Positions 1 through 6,191 of a DNA stretch of 10,467 nucleotides are shown here, in pieces; position 1 is the stretch's first letter; each line of letters starts with the position of its first letter. The DNA is from Patescibacteria group bacterium (GTDB taxonomy: Bacteria > Patescibacteriota > Dojkabacteria > SC72). The position numbers and the translations under genes are program-made. The notes beneath the pieces are model-generated. The model saw only the letters and a program-made list of their open reading frames with translations, searched no databases and had not been told where the DNA came from. The stretch lies in the NCBI GenBank assembly GCA_003518125.1, contig DOZG01000082.1, positions 4,593 to 15,059 on the forward strand, given 5' to 3'.

Positions 1-398
1 AGTAGAACTACTAATACCAAGATAACGGAAATAAACTGCATAGAAGATTTAAGGAAATCTCCTCTACCCCAGAAAAGCTTTTTGATAAAAGAATCTTTTC
101 TTTTTTCTAAATTACCCAAAAGCATGTCAGAGATTACGGAGAGAATTACAAGTAATACTCTTACTCTAGAGGAAAGATACCTAAAAAAATCTAGCAAAAA
201 TCCGCCAATGCCCTGGTTTCCTTCTAATTTCTCATACAATCTGAAAAGTAATTTTCTAACCCTGAAAACTACAGGGTTCTCTGCTATATCCTCATCTAAA
301 AAGAGAATATCATTACGTTCAATACCCTTTTTAGCTAAACGAATATCTCGGAAACTCAAGCCTGTTATATTTTTTGAAGAATCTTTATATTTAGACAT
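1..398 (-). CDS. Partial membrane-protein gene downstream of rho (N-terminal 132 residues)
   Basis: This is an uninterrupted minus-strand reading frame from an ATG at 398 to the window edge, so its C-terminus is missing. The N-terminal 75 residues are charged and look cytoplasmic. A moderately hydrophobic stretch lies at about residues 81-94, and a stronger one begins near residue 120 (FISVILVLVVL) and continues off the window, probably as a membrane segment. Just before it is the positively charged motif KKLFWGRGDF. I have a weak recollection of similar N-termini on membrane-anchored M23/LysM cell-wall peptidases of Patescibacteria, but no catalytic domain is visible, so no function is assigned. 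The start is supported by GAGAG at 408-412, nine bases upstream, and by a promoter just after the rho stop. The gene lies 39 bases downstream of rho in the same direction. The opposite-strand reading frame over this region (82-441) is a shadow. Confidence 0.7.
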   Translation of the reverse strand, partial: MSKYKDSSKNITGLSFRDIRLAKKGIERNDILFLDEDIAENPVVFRVRKLLFRLYEKLEGNQGIGGFLLDFFRYLSSRVRVLLVILSVISDMLLGNLEKRKDSFIKKLFWGRGDFLKSSMQFISVILVLVVL

Positions 399-425
399 TC
401 AAGAATACTCTCAATTTACAACTCT

Positions 426-453
426 ATTATACCAAACTTAGGCTTCGTGCAAA
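426..453 (-). promoter_or_regulatory. Promoter candidate for the partial gene after rho
   Basis: On the minus strand, TGG-TATAAT (extended -10; hexamer 426-431, TG at 433-434) lies between the rho stop and the next ATG. A -35-like TTTGCA (448-453, 4 of 6 consensus) sits 16 bases upstream, inside the end of rho. Transcription would start near 419, giving a leader of about 21 bases. The downstream gene could therefore be expressed independently of rho. Confidence 0.45.
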
Positions 454-1703
454 GTTGCTAAGAATTCCTCATTGTTTTTCGTTTTCTTAAGCTGACCTAC
501 TAATACTTCTGTAGGATTCTCATTTGGATTAAGCACCTCTAACATTCTTCTAATCCTCCAAGATTGATTCAATACATCTTTGCTAAGTAGTAACTCTTCA
601 TTTCTAGTACCAGATGCTACCACATCAATAGATGGATATATTCTCCTATTAGCAAGAGCTCTATCCAAATGAAGCTCCATATTACCCGTACCTTTAAACT
701 CCTCATATACAAGATCATCCATTCGACTACCTGTTTCTACAAGTGCAGTCGCTACAATAGTGAGACTCCCACCCTCTTCAAAGTTTCTGGCAGCACCAAA
801 AAACTTTTTAGGTGGATACAAAGCTGCTGGATCGAAACCACCAGATAATGTTTTACCAGATGTAGGCATTGTAATATTGTATGCTCTAGCAAGTCTAGTA
901 ATACTATCCATCAAAATAATGACATCTTCGCCCCATTCCACCATTCTTTCTGCCTTTTGTAATGCCATCTCAGCAACTTTACAGTTCTGTTCCGGTAATT
1001 CATCGAAGTTGGAAGCAAATACTTCCCCTTTAACAAACCTCTTCATATCCGTAACCTCTTCAGGTCGTTCAGCAACAAGGACTACCATAAGTTTTGCTTT
1101 AGGATGATTCTTAGCAATACCTGCTGCGACATCTTTCAGTAACCAAGTCTTACCAGCCTTAGGAGGAGATACAATCATAGACCTCTGACCAAAACCAATT
1201 GGAGCAAGAAGATCTATAATCCTAGTAGAAATAATCTCTGAGGTTGTTTCAAGTTTAATTTGCTTATTTGGGAAAATTGGTGTCATTTTCCTGAACTGAG
1301 GCCTTTTGGCAGCATCTGCAGCCGGTTTACCATAAACAGTATCTACTCTTAAAAGACTTAAATACTTCTCCTTCTCTTTTGGTAATCGAGCTGGTCCAGA
1401 TACTTCATCCCCAGTTTTGAGACCAAATTTCTTAATCTGTGAACCAGAGATATATACATCATTCTCCCCAGGAAGAACACCATCTGTCCTTAATACACCA
1501 TGAGATCCATCCTTTTGAACTTCAAGTAACCCTTCTACAATAATGAAACCATCTTTCTCTGTTTTTTTCTTCAATACTTCAATAAGAAGCCCTCTTTTGG
1601 GAAGTTCCATATAATTCTTTAACTCTAAAGTAGTAGCCTCCTTTCTTAATTCAGCAAGACTCATACTCTCATATTCATGAATGGTTTTTGATTTTTTTAC
1701 CAT
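438..1703 (-). CDS. rho: Transcription termination factor Rho
   Basis: Rho is the hexameric RNA-dependent ATPase/translocase that terminates transcription on naked RNA. The 421 residues match the usual length. Order: SAP-like Rho_N domain (about 13-48), cold-shock RNA-binding domain (about 50-122), then the RecA-type motor. Visible motor motifs are Walker A PPKAGKT (180-186), the ERPEEVTDM segment with presumed catalytic E212, Walker B DVIILMDS (260-267), the Q-loop region SGKTLSGG (282-289), the R-loop [11 protein letters not shown] (336-346) and SGTR with presumed arginine finger R367. The motor is fully conserved, so the protein should be active. One oddity is in the RNA-binding domain, where the usual GFGFLR/GYGFLR-type strand reads GSHGVLR (66-72). 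The ATG at 1703 has only a weak AAAG ahead of it, but the Rho_N domain begins directly after it. A dedicated promoter lies about 50 bases upstream, after the terminator of a non-coding RNA. Confidence 0.98.
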   Translation of the reverse strand: MVKKSKTIHEYESMSLAELRKEATTLELKNYMELPKRGLLIEVLKKKTEKDGFIIVEGLLEVQKDGSHGVLRTDGVLPGENDVYISGSQIKKFGLKTGDEVSGPARLPKEKEKYLSLLRVDTVYGKPAADAAKRPQFRKMTPIFPNKQIKLETTSEIISTRIIDLLAPIGFGQRSMIVSPPKAGKTWLLKDVAAGIAKNHPKAKLMVVLVAERPEEVTDMKRFVKGEVFASNFDELPEQNCKVAEMALQKAERMVEWGEDVIILMDSITRLARAYNITMPTSGKTLSGGFDPAALYPPKKFFGAARNFEEGGSLTIVATALVETGSRMDDLVYEEFKGTGNMELHLDRALANRRIYPSIDVVASGTRNEELLLSKDVLNQSWRIRRMLEVLNPNENPTEVLVGQLKKTKNNEEFLATLHEA

Positions 1704-1756
1704 AACTTTACTTTGGGAAATTTAAACATATAGACAATTCCTACATAAGACTTTCT

Positions 1757-1786
1757 AGTATAACTGAAAAAAAACTCTTAAGTCAA
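1757..1786 (-). promoter_or_regulatory. rho promoter
   Basis: On the minus strand TTGACT (1781-1786, 5 of 6 consensus) is separated by 18 bases from TATACT (1757-1762, 5 of 6). The predicted start is near 1750, giving rho a leader of about 47 bases. The -35 box begins only seven bases past the T-tract of the preceding terminator, so rho and the upstream RNA appear to be separate transcription units. Confidence 0.7.
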
Positions 1787-1792
1787 TACTTT

Positions 1793-1826
1793 AGAAAAAG
1801 GGATCGGTACTGCCCCAACCGACCCC
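1793..1826 (-). terminator. Intrinsic terminator of the non-coding RNA upstream of rho
   Basis: On the minus strand GGGGTCGGT (1826-1818) pairs with ACCGATCCC (1808-1800). This is a 9-bp stem with one G.U and a 9-base loop, followed immediately by TTTTTCT (1799-1793). It is a textbook intrinsic terminator. The 5' arm can alternatively form the smaller hairpin AACCG/CGGTT (1830-1826 with 1821-1817), which would exclude the terminator stem. Confidence 0.8.
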
Positions 1827-2037
1827 GGTTTCTTCCCACTAATGTAGTGGAGAGAAATCGATGTGTATCTAGTGATACTTCCCATCTTCTCATCCTTAGA
1901 CTCAGATGTATTTATGATACCCCAAGCCCAGGGACGAAAAGATCGGTTTCTTAGTCTTATCCTTTTGCCCAGAAGCGCTTGTGACACTCCAGACAAAGGG
2001 ATAAAACTAAGATATCCACATCGATTCTTAAAGAAAG
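1794..2037 (-). ncRNA. Uncharacterised structured RNA, about 244 nt, with duplicated hairpin
   Basis: A consensus promoter and an intrinsic terminator bracket a highly foldable stretch. Predicted minus-strand folding has five helices. P1: 2026-2017 pairs with 1865-1856 (10 perfect pairs). P2: hairpin 2011-1950, 13 pairs, a C.A mismatch (1998/1963), 7 pairs, bulged U1971, 7 pairs and loop CACAA. P3: hairpin 1943-1884, 12 pairs, a C.A mismatch (1931/1896), 7 pairs, bulged U1904, about 6 pairs and loop CAUAA. P4: small hairpin near 1877-1866. P5: 1850-1845 with 1841-1836, extendable through another C.A mismatch. The terminator stem follows. P2 and P3 align along their whole length. No RNase P, tmRNA or SRP signature was found, and 6S RNA would be a single rod, which this is not. 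A 72-codon minus-strand reading frame (TTG start, stop at 1778) crosses the region but looks accidental. The family is unknown to me. The boundaries are inferred from the promoter and terminator. Confidence 0.7.
1884..2011 (-). repeat. Tandem homologous hairpins (P2 and P3) inside the non-coding RNA
   Basis: Hairpins 2011-1950 and 1943-1884 are adjacent, separated by the linker AAACCG (1949-1944), and are diverged copies. In the upper half (from the C.A mismatch to the loop), roughly two thirds of positions are identical and most differences are transitions. Loop, bulged U and mismatch occupy equivalent positions. Equivalent base pairs differ by compensatory change: C1992-G1969 against U1925-A1902, U1995-A1966 against G1928-C1899, and G1985-C1977 against A1918-U1910. 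Confidence 0.7.
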
Positions 2038-2043
2038 TAGTAA

Positions 2044-2072
2044 ATTATACAGCTACTTTTCATAACTGTCAA
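2044..2072 (-). promoter_or_regulatory. Consensus promoter of the non-coding RNA
   Basis: The minus strand has TTGACA (2067-2072), exactly 17 bases, then TATAAT (2044-2049). This is a perfect match to the housekeeping sigma consensus in both boxes and in spacing. The predicted start is near 2037. It is the strongest promoter in the window and implies an abundant transcript. Confidence 0.88.
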
Positions 2073-2094
2073 CCCTATATAATCAATCCACATT

Positions 2095-2231
2095 CTAGGA
2101 TAACTTCTCCTAGATAGTACAGAATATGAATGGTTTAATACATGCATTAACCAATTGTTACGATTACTCTCTAAGTTTAACCTGTGACGAAAATTGTGGA
2201 TAGTTAGATCGATAAAAACCCTCCCACAATT
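2095..2231. repeat. Three inverted repeats between the ncRNA promoter and radA
   Basis: The gap behind radA holds no gene I can support, but it has three dyads. CTAGGA-N7-TCCTAG (2095-2113) is perfect and lies 22 bases upstream of the ncRNA -35 box. An imperfect dyad TGGTT(T)AAT-N6-ATTAACCA spans 2131-2153. AATTGTGG/CCACAATT (2192-2199 and 2224-2231) has a 24-base loop. The last lies soon after the radA stop, but no T-tract follows it in the minus direction, so it is not a clear terminator. The first could be an operator or a transcript-end hairpin. Confidence 0.4.
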
Positions 2232-2265
2232 GCCCTACAATTCTTTTTTAAAGAACGAAAAGAGC

Positions 2266-3621
2266 TTAGAGTTGTTTTAGATAGGAGATTTTCTTAATCT
2301 CCAAACCTTTCGCACCCTTAATCTTCGCACGCCCTACAATAGCATTCTTATACCCAACCCTCCCAGATTCTTTTAACACACTTTCCGAGCCCCATGACCC
2401 CCTAACTTCTCCAGTAAGTCCAATTTCTCCAAAATATATAGTGCTCTTATTTAATATCTTATCTCTTGAGGCAGATTTAATAGCCGCACATATAGCTAAG
2501 TCTAGAGCAGGATCTGAAATATTCAAGCCCCCTACCACATTCACATATACATCCTTATTTCCTAAAAAACAACCACCTCTTCGACTAATTACCGCACAAA
2601 GCATATCAAGTCTTGGCCTTTTTATACCATTAGCAACTCTCCTTAAAGGTCCAGTAAAACCACCCTCTTCTCTCTCAGAAACCAACGCCTGCACTTCAAC
2701 AAAAACAACTCGAGATCCTTGTAGTACAGCGCCGATTGCACTTCCAGACACTTTATGATTATCCTCCAAAAATACCAAAGATGGATTCAATACTTCGATT
2801 AATCCCTTAGAACTCATTTCAAACACACCAATTTCATTCGTAGAACCATATCTATTTTTCATACCCCTTACTATCCTATACTGATTAAACTTTTCACCTT
2901 CAATATTTAAAACACAATCTACAATATGCTCAAGAATCTTAGGTCCCGCTACATCACCCATCTTATTAATTTGACCTACTACAATTATCGGAGTACCAGA
3001 TTGTTTAGCAGTACGAGTCAGTATGGTCCCAGATATCCTTACTTGAGAGACACTTCCAACAAAACTTCTTGATAACTGAGACGACATACTTTGTATAGAG
3101 TCAACTATTACCAAGTCAAAATGCTTTTTGTTAATTAGCTTACTAACAGCATCAACATCTGTATTATCTGTAATAGATAATTTACGAAATTTACTAGAGG
3201 ATTTCCCACCTCCTACACGCTCCAACCTAGAGTAAAGTTGTGATTGAGATTCTTCCCCACATACATATAAGATATCCTTATTCTGAATAATTAAATTGGC
3301 TGCTACTTGAAGAAGTAATGTAGATTTACCTACCCCTGGTTCTCCACTTATTAATACAATCTCACCTTCTACAAAACCACCACCTAACACTCTATCTAGT
3401 TCAGAAAAGCTCGTACTTAAACGGTTATTGGAAGCATATTTATTAGAGGTCTTCTTATTAATATCAGTAATCGGCTTATAGCTAGCAGGTTCACCACTAT
3501 TAACTCGGGAGATTTCTGTAATTTCTTCAAACTTTTCTAAACTACCCCATTGACCACAGGCAGAACATTTACCAGACCACTTAGGAAACTGAGCTCCACA
3601 ATTAGAACAGATATATTTCAT
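2266..3621 (-). CDS. radA: DNA repair protein RadA (Sms)
   Basis: RadA is the RecA-like, DnaB-type branch-migration motor that helps process recombination intermediates. All domains are present in 451 residues, the usual size. They are an N-terminal C4 zinc finger (C5, C8, C19, C22), Walker A GEPGVGKST (93-101), Walker B LVIVDSIQ (170-177), the RadA-specific motif KNRYG (255-259; usually KNRFG, a conservative F-to-Y change) and a Lon-protease-like C-terminal domain with GEIGLTGEVR (398-407). The frame opens only two residues ahead of the first zinc cysteine pair, so the ATG at 3621 is well placed. It lies 6 bases after the clpC stop, consistent with co-transcription. A TATAAT (3627-3632) overlapping the clpC stop could also give a nearly leaderless radA transcript. 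There is no Shine-Dalgarno sequence worth the name. No convincing terminator follows. Confidence 0.97.
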   Translation of the reverse strand: MKYICSNCGAQFPKWSGKCSACGQWGSLEKFEEITEISRVNSGEPASYKPITDINKKTSNKYASNNRLSTSFSELDRVLGGGFVEGEIVLISGEPGVGKSTLLLQVAANLIIQNKDILYVCGEESQSQLYSRLERVGGGKSSSKFRKLSITDNTDVDAVSKLINKKHFDLVIVDSIQSMSSQLSRSFVGSVSQVRISGTILTRTAKQSGTPIIVVGQINKMGDVAGPKILEHIVDCVLNIEGEKFNQYRIVRGMKNRYGSTNEIGVFEMSSKGLIEVLNPSLVFLEDNHKVSGSAIGAVLQGSRVVFVEVQALVSEREEGGFTGPLRRVANGIKRPRLDMLCAVISRRGGCFLGNKDVYVNVVGGLNISDPALDLAICAAIKSASRDKILNKSTIYFGEIGLTGEVRGSWGSESVLKESGRVGYKNAIVGRAKIKGAKGLEIKKISYLKQL

Positions 3622-3626
3622 ATCTT

Positions 3627-3632
3627 ATTATA
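3627..3632 (-). promoter_or_regulatory. Possible internal -10 element before radA
   Basis: A perfect TATAAT on the minus strand overlaps the clpC stop codon and lies five bases before the radA ATG. It would start transcription within a base of the start codon. There is no recognisable -35 box and no TGn extension, so in A+T-rich DNA this could be chance. It is listed because clpC shows the same geometry. Confidence 0.25.
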
Positions 3633-6117
3633 ATACAACTACCCTATCCTCTTCCATCCCTAATTTAATCTGTTTAATTTTCTTTTCATTCTTAACAGTA
3701 TTCTTCAATAGATAATCAGCTAAAACATTCTCCACAGTATCCTGTATTAACCTCCTAAGTGGTCTAGCACCATACTCTTCACTAAAACCTTCTTTAACAA
3801 TATATGTAACCAACTTTCTGTCTAATTTAACCTTAATATTCTGATCTAGAAGCCTTCTATTTAACTCACCTACCAATAATTTAACAATCTTTCTAGCATC
3901 TCTTCTATTCAATGCCCTAAATATGACAACATCATCCAATCTATTGATCAATTCCGGCCTTAAAGTACCCTTTAATTCAGACATAAGCATATCTTTCATA
4001 CCATCATATGCTTCATCAATATCTTCATCACTCCTAACACCCTTACTACCAACAAACCCAAGTATTTTATCCTTACTAATCTCTTCTGCCCCTATATTAG
4101 AAGTTAAAACAACTACAGTATTCTTAAAGTTAACAGTCCTCCCCTTACCATCAGTAAGATGACCATATTCTAATATCTGAAGTAATATATTCAAGACATC
4201 CGGATGAGCTTTCTCTATCTCATCAAACAAAATTACACTATGAGGATACTTCCTCACTACTTCCGTTAATCTACCCCCTTCCTTATACCCAATATATCCT
4301 GGAGGAGAACCTATTAATTTCGATACACTATGACTCTCCATCATTTCACTCATATCTATTTGTACAAGTCTATCTTTATTACCGAACAACTCTACAGTTA
4401 AAGCTTTTGCTAACTCACTCTTTCCAACACCACTAGGACCTAAAAAAAGAAACGATGCCCAAGGTCTATCTTCATCCGAAATACCTGTTCTAGCACGTTT
4501 AATAGCATTAGAAACCACATCAACAGCATCATTTTGACCAATCACTAAACCATTTAATCTATTCTCTAATTCAAGTAATGAAGATTTTTCCTTACTACCA
4601 AGAGTATTTAAAGGTATTCCAGTCCATTTAGATACAATTTCTCTCACATCATCAACATTGACCTCATTATCTATATCCTTCTTACTCTCATCACACTCTT
4701 TTTCCAACTTTGCTATTTCCTTTCTTAATACCTTTTCCTCACTATTTAACTCAGCTGCCTTTACCATATTACCTCTAGTTATTTGTTTAATCTTAATCTT
4801 ACCAATATCTCTTAACTTATTAATCAAACTAGAAAGTTCTTGATATCCAGATTCTATTTTGATACGTTTAGTAGCACATGCCTCATCAAGTAAATCAATC
4901 GCCTTATCCGGTAAATACCTATCACTTACATATCGATCGGATAGTTTGACAGCAGTAACTAAAGCTTCTTTGTTAATATTAATATTGTGATGAGCCTCAA
5001 ATATTACTTTAATATTTTTTAAAATTTCCAAAGTATCTTTCACAGAGGACTCCTCTAGAATTACTGACTGAAACCTCCTTGCTAAAGCACTATCCTCTTC
5101 AATATACATACTATATTCTTCTGTAGTTGTTGCACCGATACACCTAAAATCATCTTTAAGTAATGCTGGTTTAAGTATCGAAGCTATATCAGAGGAACCA
5201 CCAGGGATACCAGATGAAAGAATATTGTGTATCTCATCTATGAATAAGATCGTATTACTATCTTCTACTACCTCACTTACAATCGCCATCATCTTCTCCT
5301 CAACATCACCCCTCATTCTGCTTCCTGCGATTATAGAGGCGATATCTAGTAATACAATACGCATATCTCGCAGAGACTGTGGTACTTTCCCATCCGCTAT
5401 CCTTTGTGCTAATCCTTCTACAAGTACTGTTTTCCCTACACCAGCTTCTCCTATAATCAATGGGTTATTCTTATTCCTCCTACTTAGTATTTTGATTACA
5501 GTATCAAGCTCTTCTTCCCTTCCAATTACTGGGTCTAACTTCCCTTCTAAGGCTAATCCAACCAAATCAACCCCTATATTCTCTACAATACCATCATTTT
5601 CACCATTTATATTCATTCGAATATTTGGTCTGGATAGTATTCCAATTGGATATATTGCATATTCTCCTAACTTCTTCCTAAAAACTTTACTATTCAACCC
5701 ATATTTAGCCAGAAGTTTCGTAAGAGGAATATTACTACTTAATATCCCAAGTAGTATATGTTCAGTTCCTACATATACATGAGAAAATCTATGAGACCAA
5801 TCATATGCCCTCCTTAATATATCTTGTACACCCTCTCCTAATACAATATCTCTCGATCTACTACCAATCTTTGTAATATCAATATTACTTCCATCTAGTA
5901 ATTTACTTAATATATCATCAGTAACAATGTTCATGGCATCAATAGTTCTTCTTGCCAATGATTCTCTGTTCAGTAATATCCCTACTAGTAGATTCTCAGG
6001 AGTTATTTCTTTTAATTTAAGATGCCCTGATATTATGCTTGCGTTTCTAAGAGATATTTTTGCGTTTCTACTTAGTCTAGAAAGTATACTTTGTTTAGGT
6101 TTAACAATATTCTTCAT
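3628..6117 (-). CDS. clpC: ATP-dependent Clp protease ATPase subunit ClpC
   Basis: This is a Hsp100 double-AAA+ unfoldase that feeds proteins to the ClpP peptidase in the cytoplasm. Its 829 residues are close to typical ClpC. Order: two Clp_N repeats (about 12-75 and 95-150); AAA-1 with Walker A GEAGVGKT (223-230), Walker B ILFIDE (290-295) and arginine motif LARRFQ (345-350); a short coiled-coil M domain (about 420-480), which marks it as ClpC rather than ClpB or ClpA; AAA-2 with Walker A GPSGVGKS (560-567) and Walker B VILFDE (628-633); and a C-terminal D2-small domain with sensor-2 EYGARPLRR (781-789). LGF (686-688) sits where ClpC carries its ClpP-binding tripeptide, so ClpP docking is expected. 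clpP itself is not in the window. The ATG at 6117 has no Shine-Dalgarno sequence, but an extended -10 element is placed for leaderless transcription. radA follows 6 bases downstream. No ctsR, mcsA or mcsB precedes it, unlike in Firmicutes. Confidence 0.97.
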   Translation of the reverse strand: MKNIVKPKQSILSRLSRNAKISLRNASIISGHLKLKEITPENLLVGILLNRESLARRTIDAMNIVTDDILSKLLDGSNIDITKIGSRSRDIVLGEGVQDILRRAYDWSHRFSHVYVGTEHILLGILSSNIPLTKLLAKYGLNSKVFRKKLGEYAIYPIGILSRPNIRMNINGENDGIVENIGVDLVGLALEGKLDPVIGREEELDTVIKILSRRNKNNPLIIGEAGVGKTVLVEGLAQRIADGKVPQSLRDMRIVLLDIASIIAGSRMRGDVEEKMMAIVSEVVEDSNTILFIDEIHNILSSGIPGGSSDIASILKPALLKDDFRCIGATTTEEYSMYIEEDSALARRFQSVILEESSVKDTLEILKNIKVIFEAHHNININKEALVTAVKLSDRYVSDRYLPDKAIDLLDEACATKRIKIESGYQELSSLINKLRDIGKIKIKQITRGNMVKAAELNSEEKVLRKEIAKLEKECDESKKDIDNEVNVDDVREIVSKWTGIPLNTLGSKEKSSLLELENRLNGLVIGQNDAVDVVSNAIKRARTGISDEDRPWASFLFLGPSGVGKSELAKALTVELFGNKDRLVQIDMSEMMESHSVSKLIGSPPGYIGYKEGGRLTEVVRKYPHSVILFDEIEKAHPDVLNILLQILEYGHLTDGKGRTVNFKNTVVVLTSNIGAEEISKDKILGFVGSKGVRSDEDIDEAYDGMKDMLMSELKGTLRPELINRLDDVVIFRALNRRDARKIVKLLVGELNRRLLDQNIKVKLDRKLVTYIVKEGFSEEYGARPLRRLIQDTVENVLADYLLKNTVKNEKKIKQIKLGMEEDRVVVL

Positions 6118-6123
6118 ATTTGT

Positions 6124-6132
6124 ATTATATCA
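6124..6132 (-). promoter_or_regulatory. Extended -10 promoter giving a leaderless clpC mRNA
   Basis: TGA-TATAAT on the minus strand (TG at 6131-6132, hexamer 6124-6129) is a full extended -10 element. Its last T is seven bases from the A of the clpC ATG, so the expected +1 is 6117, the first base of the start codon. No -35 hexamer is seen, as is common for extended -10 promoters. No ribosome binding site precedes the gene. Confidence 0.6.
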
Positions 6133-6136
6133 AATA

Positions 6137-6165
6137 TTGTAAGTTTATGGGTTATGGGGTAGGAT
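6137..6165 (+). promoter_or_regulatory. Promoter candidate of the plus-strand gene
   Basis: TTGTAA (6137-6142) and TAGGAT (6160-6165), each 4 of 6 consensus, are separated by 17 bases. The predicted start is near 6172, some 20 bases before the ATG at 6192. It lies back to back with the clpC promoter inside the short divergent intergenic region, so the two could influence each other. Confidence 0.4.
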
Positions 6166-6191
6166 GAAGAGATAAATTGATAAAGAAAAAT

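Noticed and set aside
1778..1996. A 72-codon minus-strand reading frame (TTG start) within the radA-rho gap
   Set aside because: It starts within the P2 stem and runs through the terminator, has no ribosome binding site and no protein-like pattern. RNA structure explains the sequence better.
1794..2037. RNase P RNA, tmRNA or SRP RNA as identity of the ncRNA
   Set aside because: No RNase P P4 motifs (GGAAAGTCC-like or ACAGAA), no tRNA-like ends with CCA for tmRNA, and no GGAA-loop S-domain motif for SRP. 6S RNA cannot be excluded by sequence, but the branched fold does not fit its rod shape.
1863..2117. An 84-codon plus-strand reading frame over the same gap
   Set aside because: It is antisense to the structured RNA, with no plus-strand promoter or ribosome binding site. 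It looks like a by-product of the RNA gene.
2011..2203. DnaA-box-like sequences CTATCCACA (2195-2203) and ATATCCACA (2011-2019) suggesting an origin
   Set aside because: Each differs from TTATCCACA by one base. There are only two, one lies inside the ncRNA P1/P2 region, and no dnaA or dnaN gene or unwinding element is nearby.
5225..5782. A 185-codon plus-strand reading frame opposite clpC
   Set aside because: It is antisense to the conserved AAA-1 domain and N-domain of ClpC, with Ser/Ile-rich low-complexity content typical of a shadow. The same applies to the shorter plus-strand frames opposite rho, radA, rpsA and tmk.
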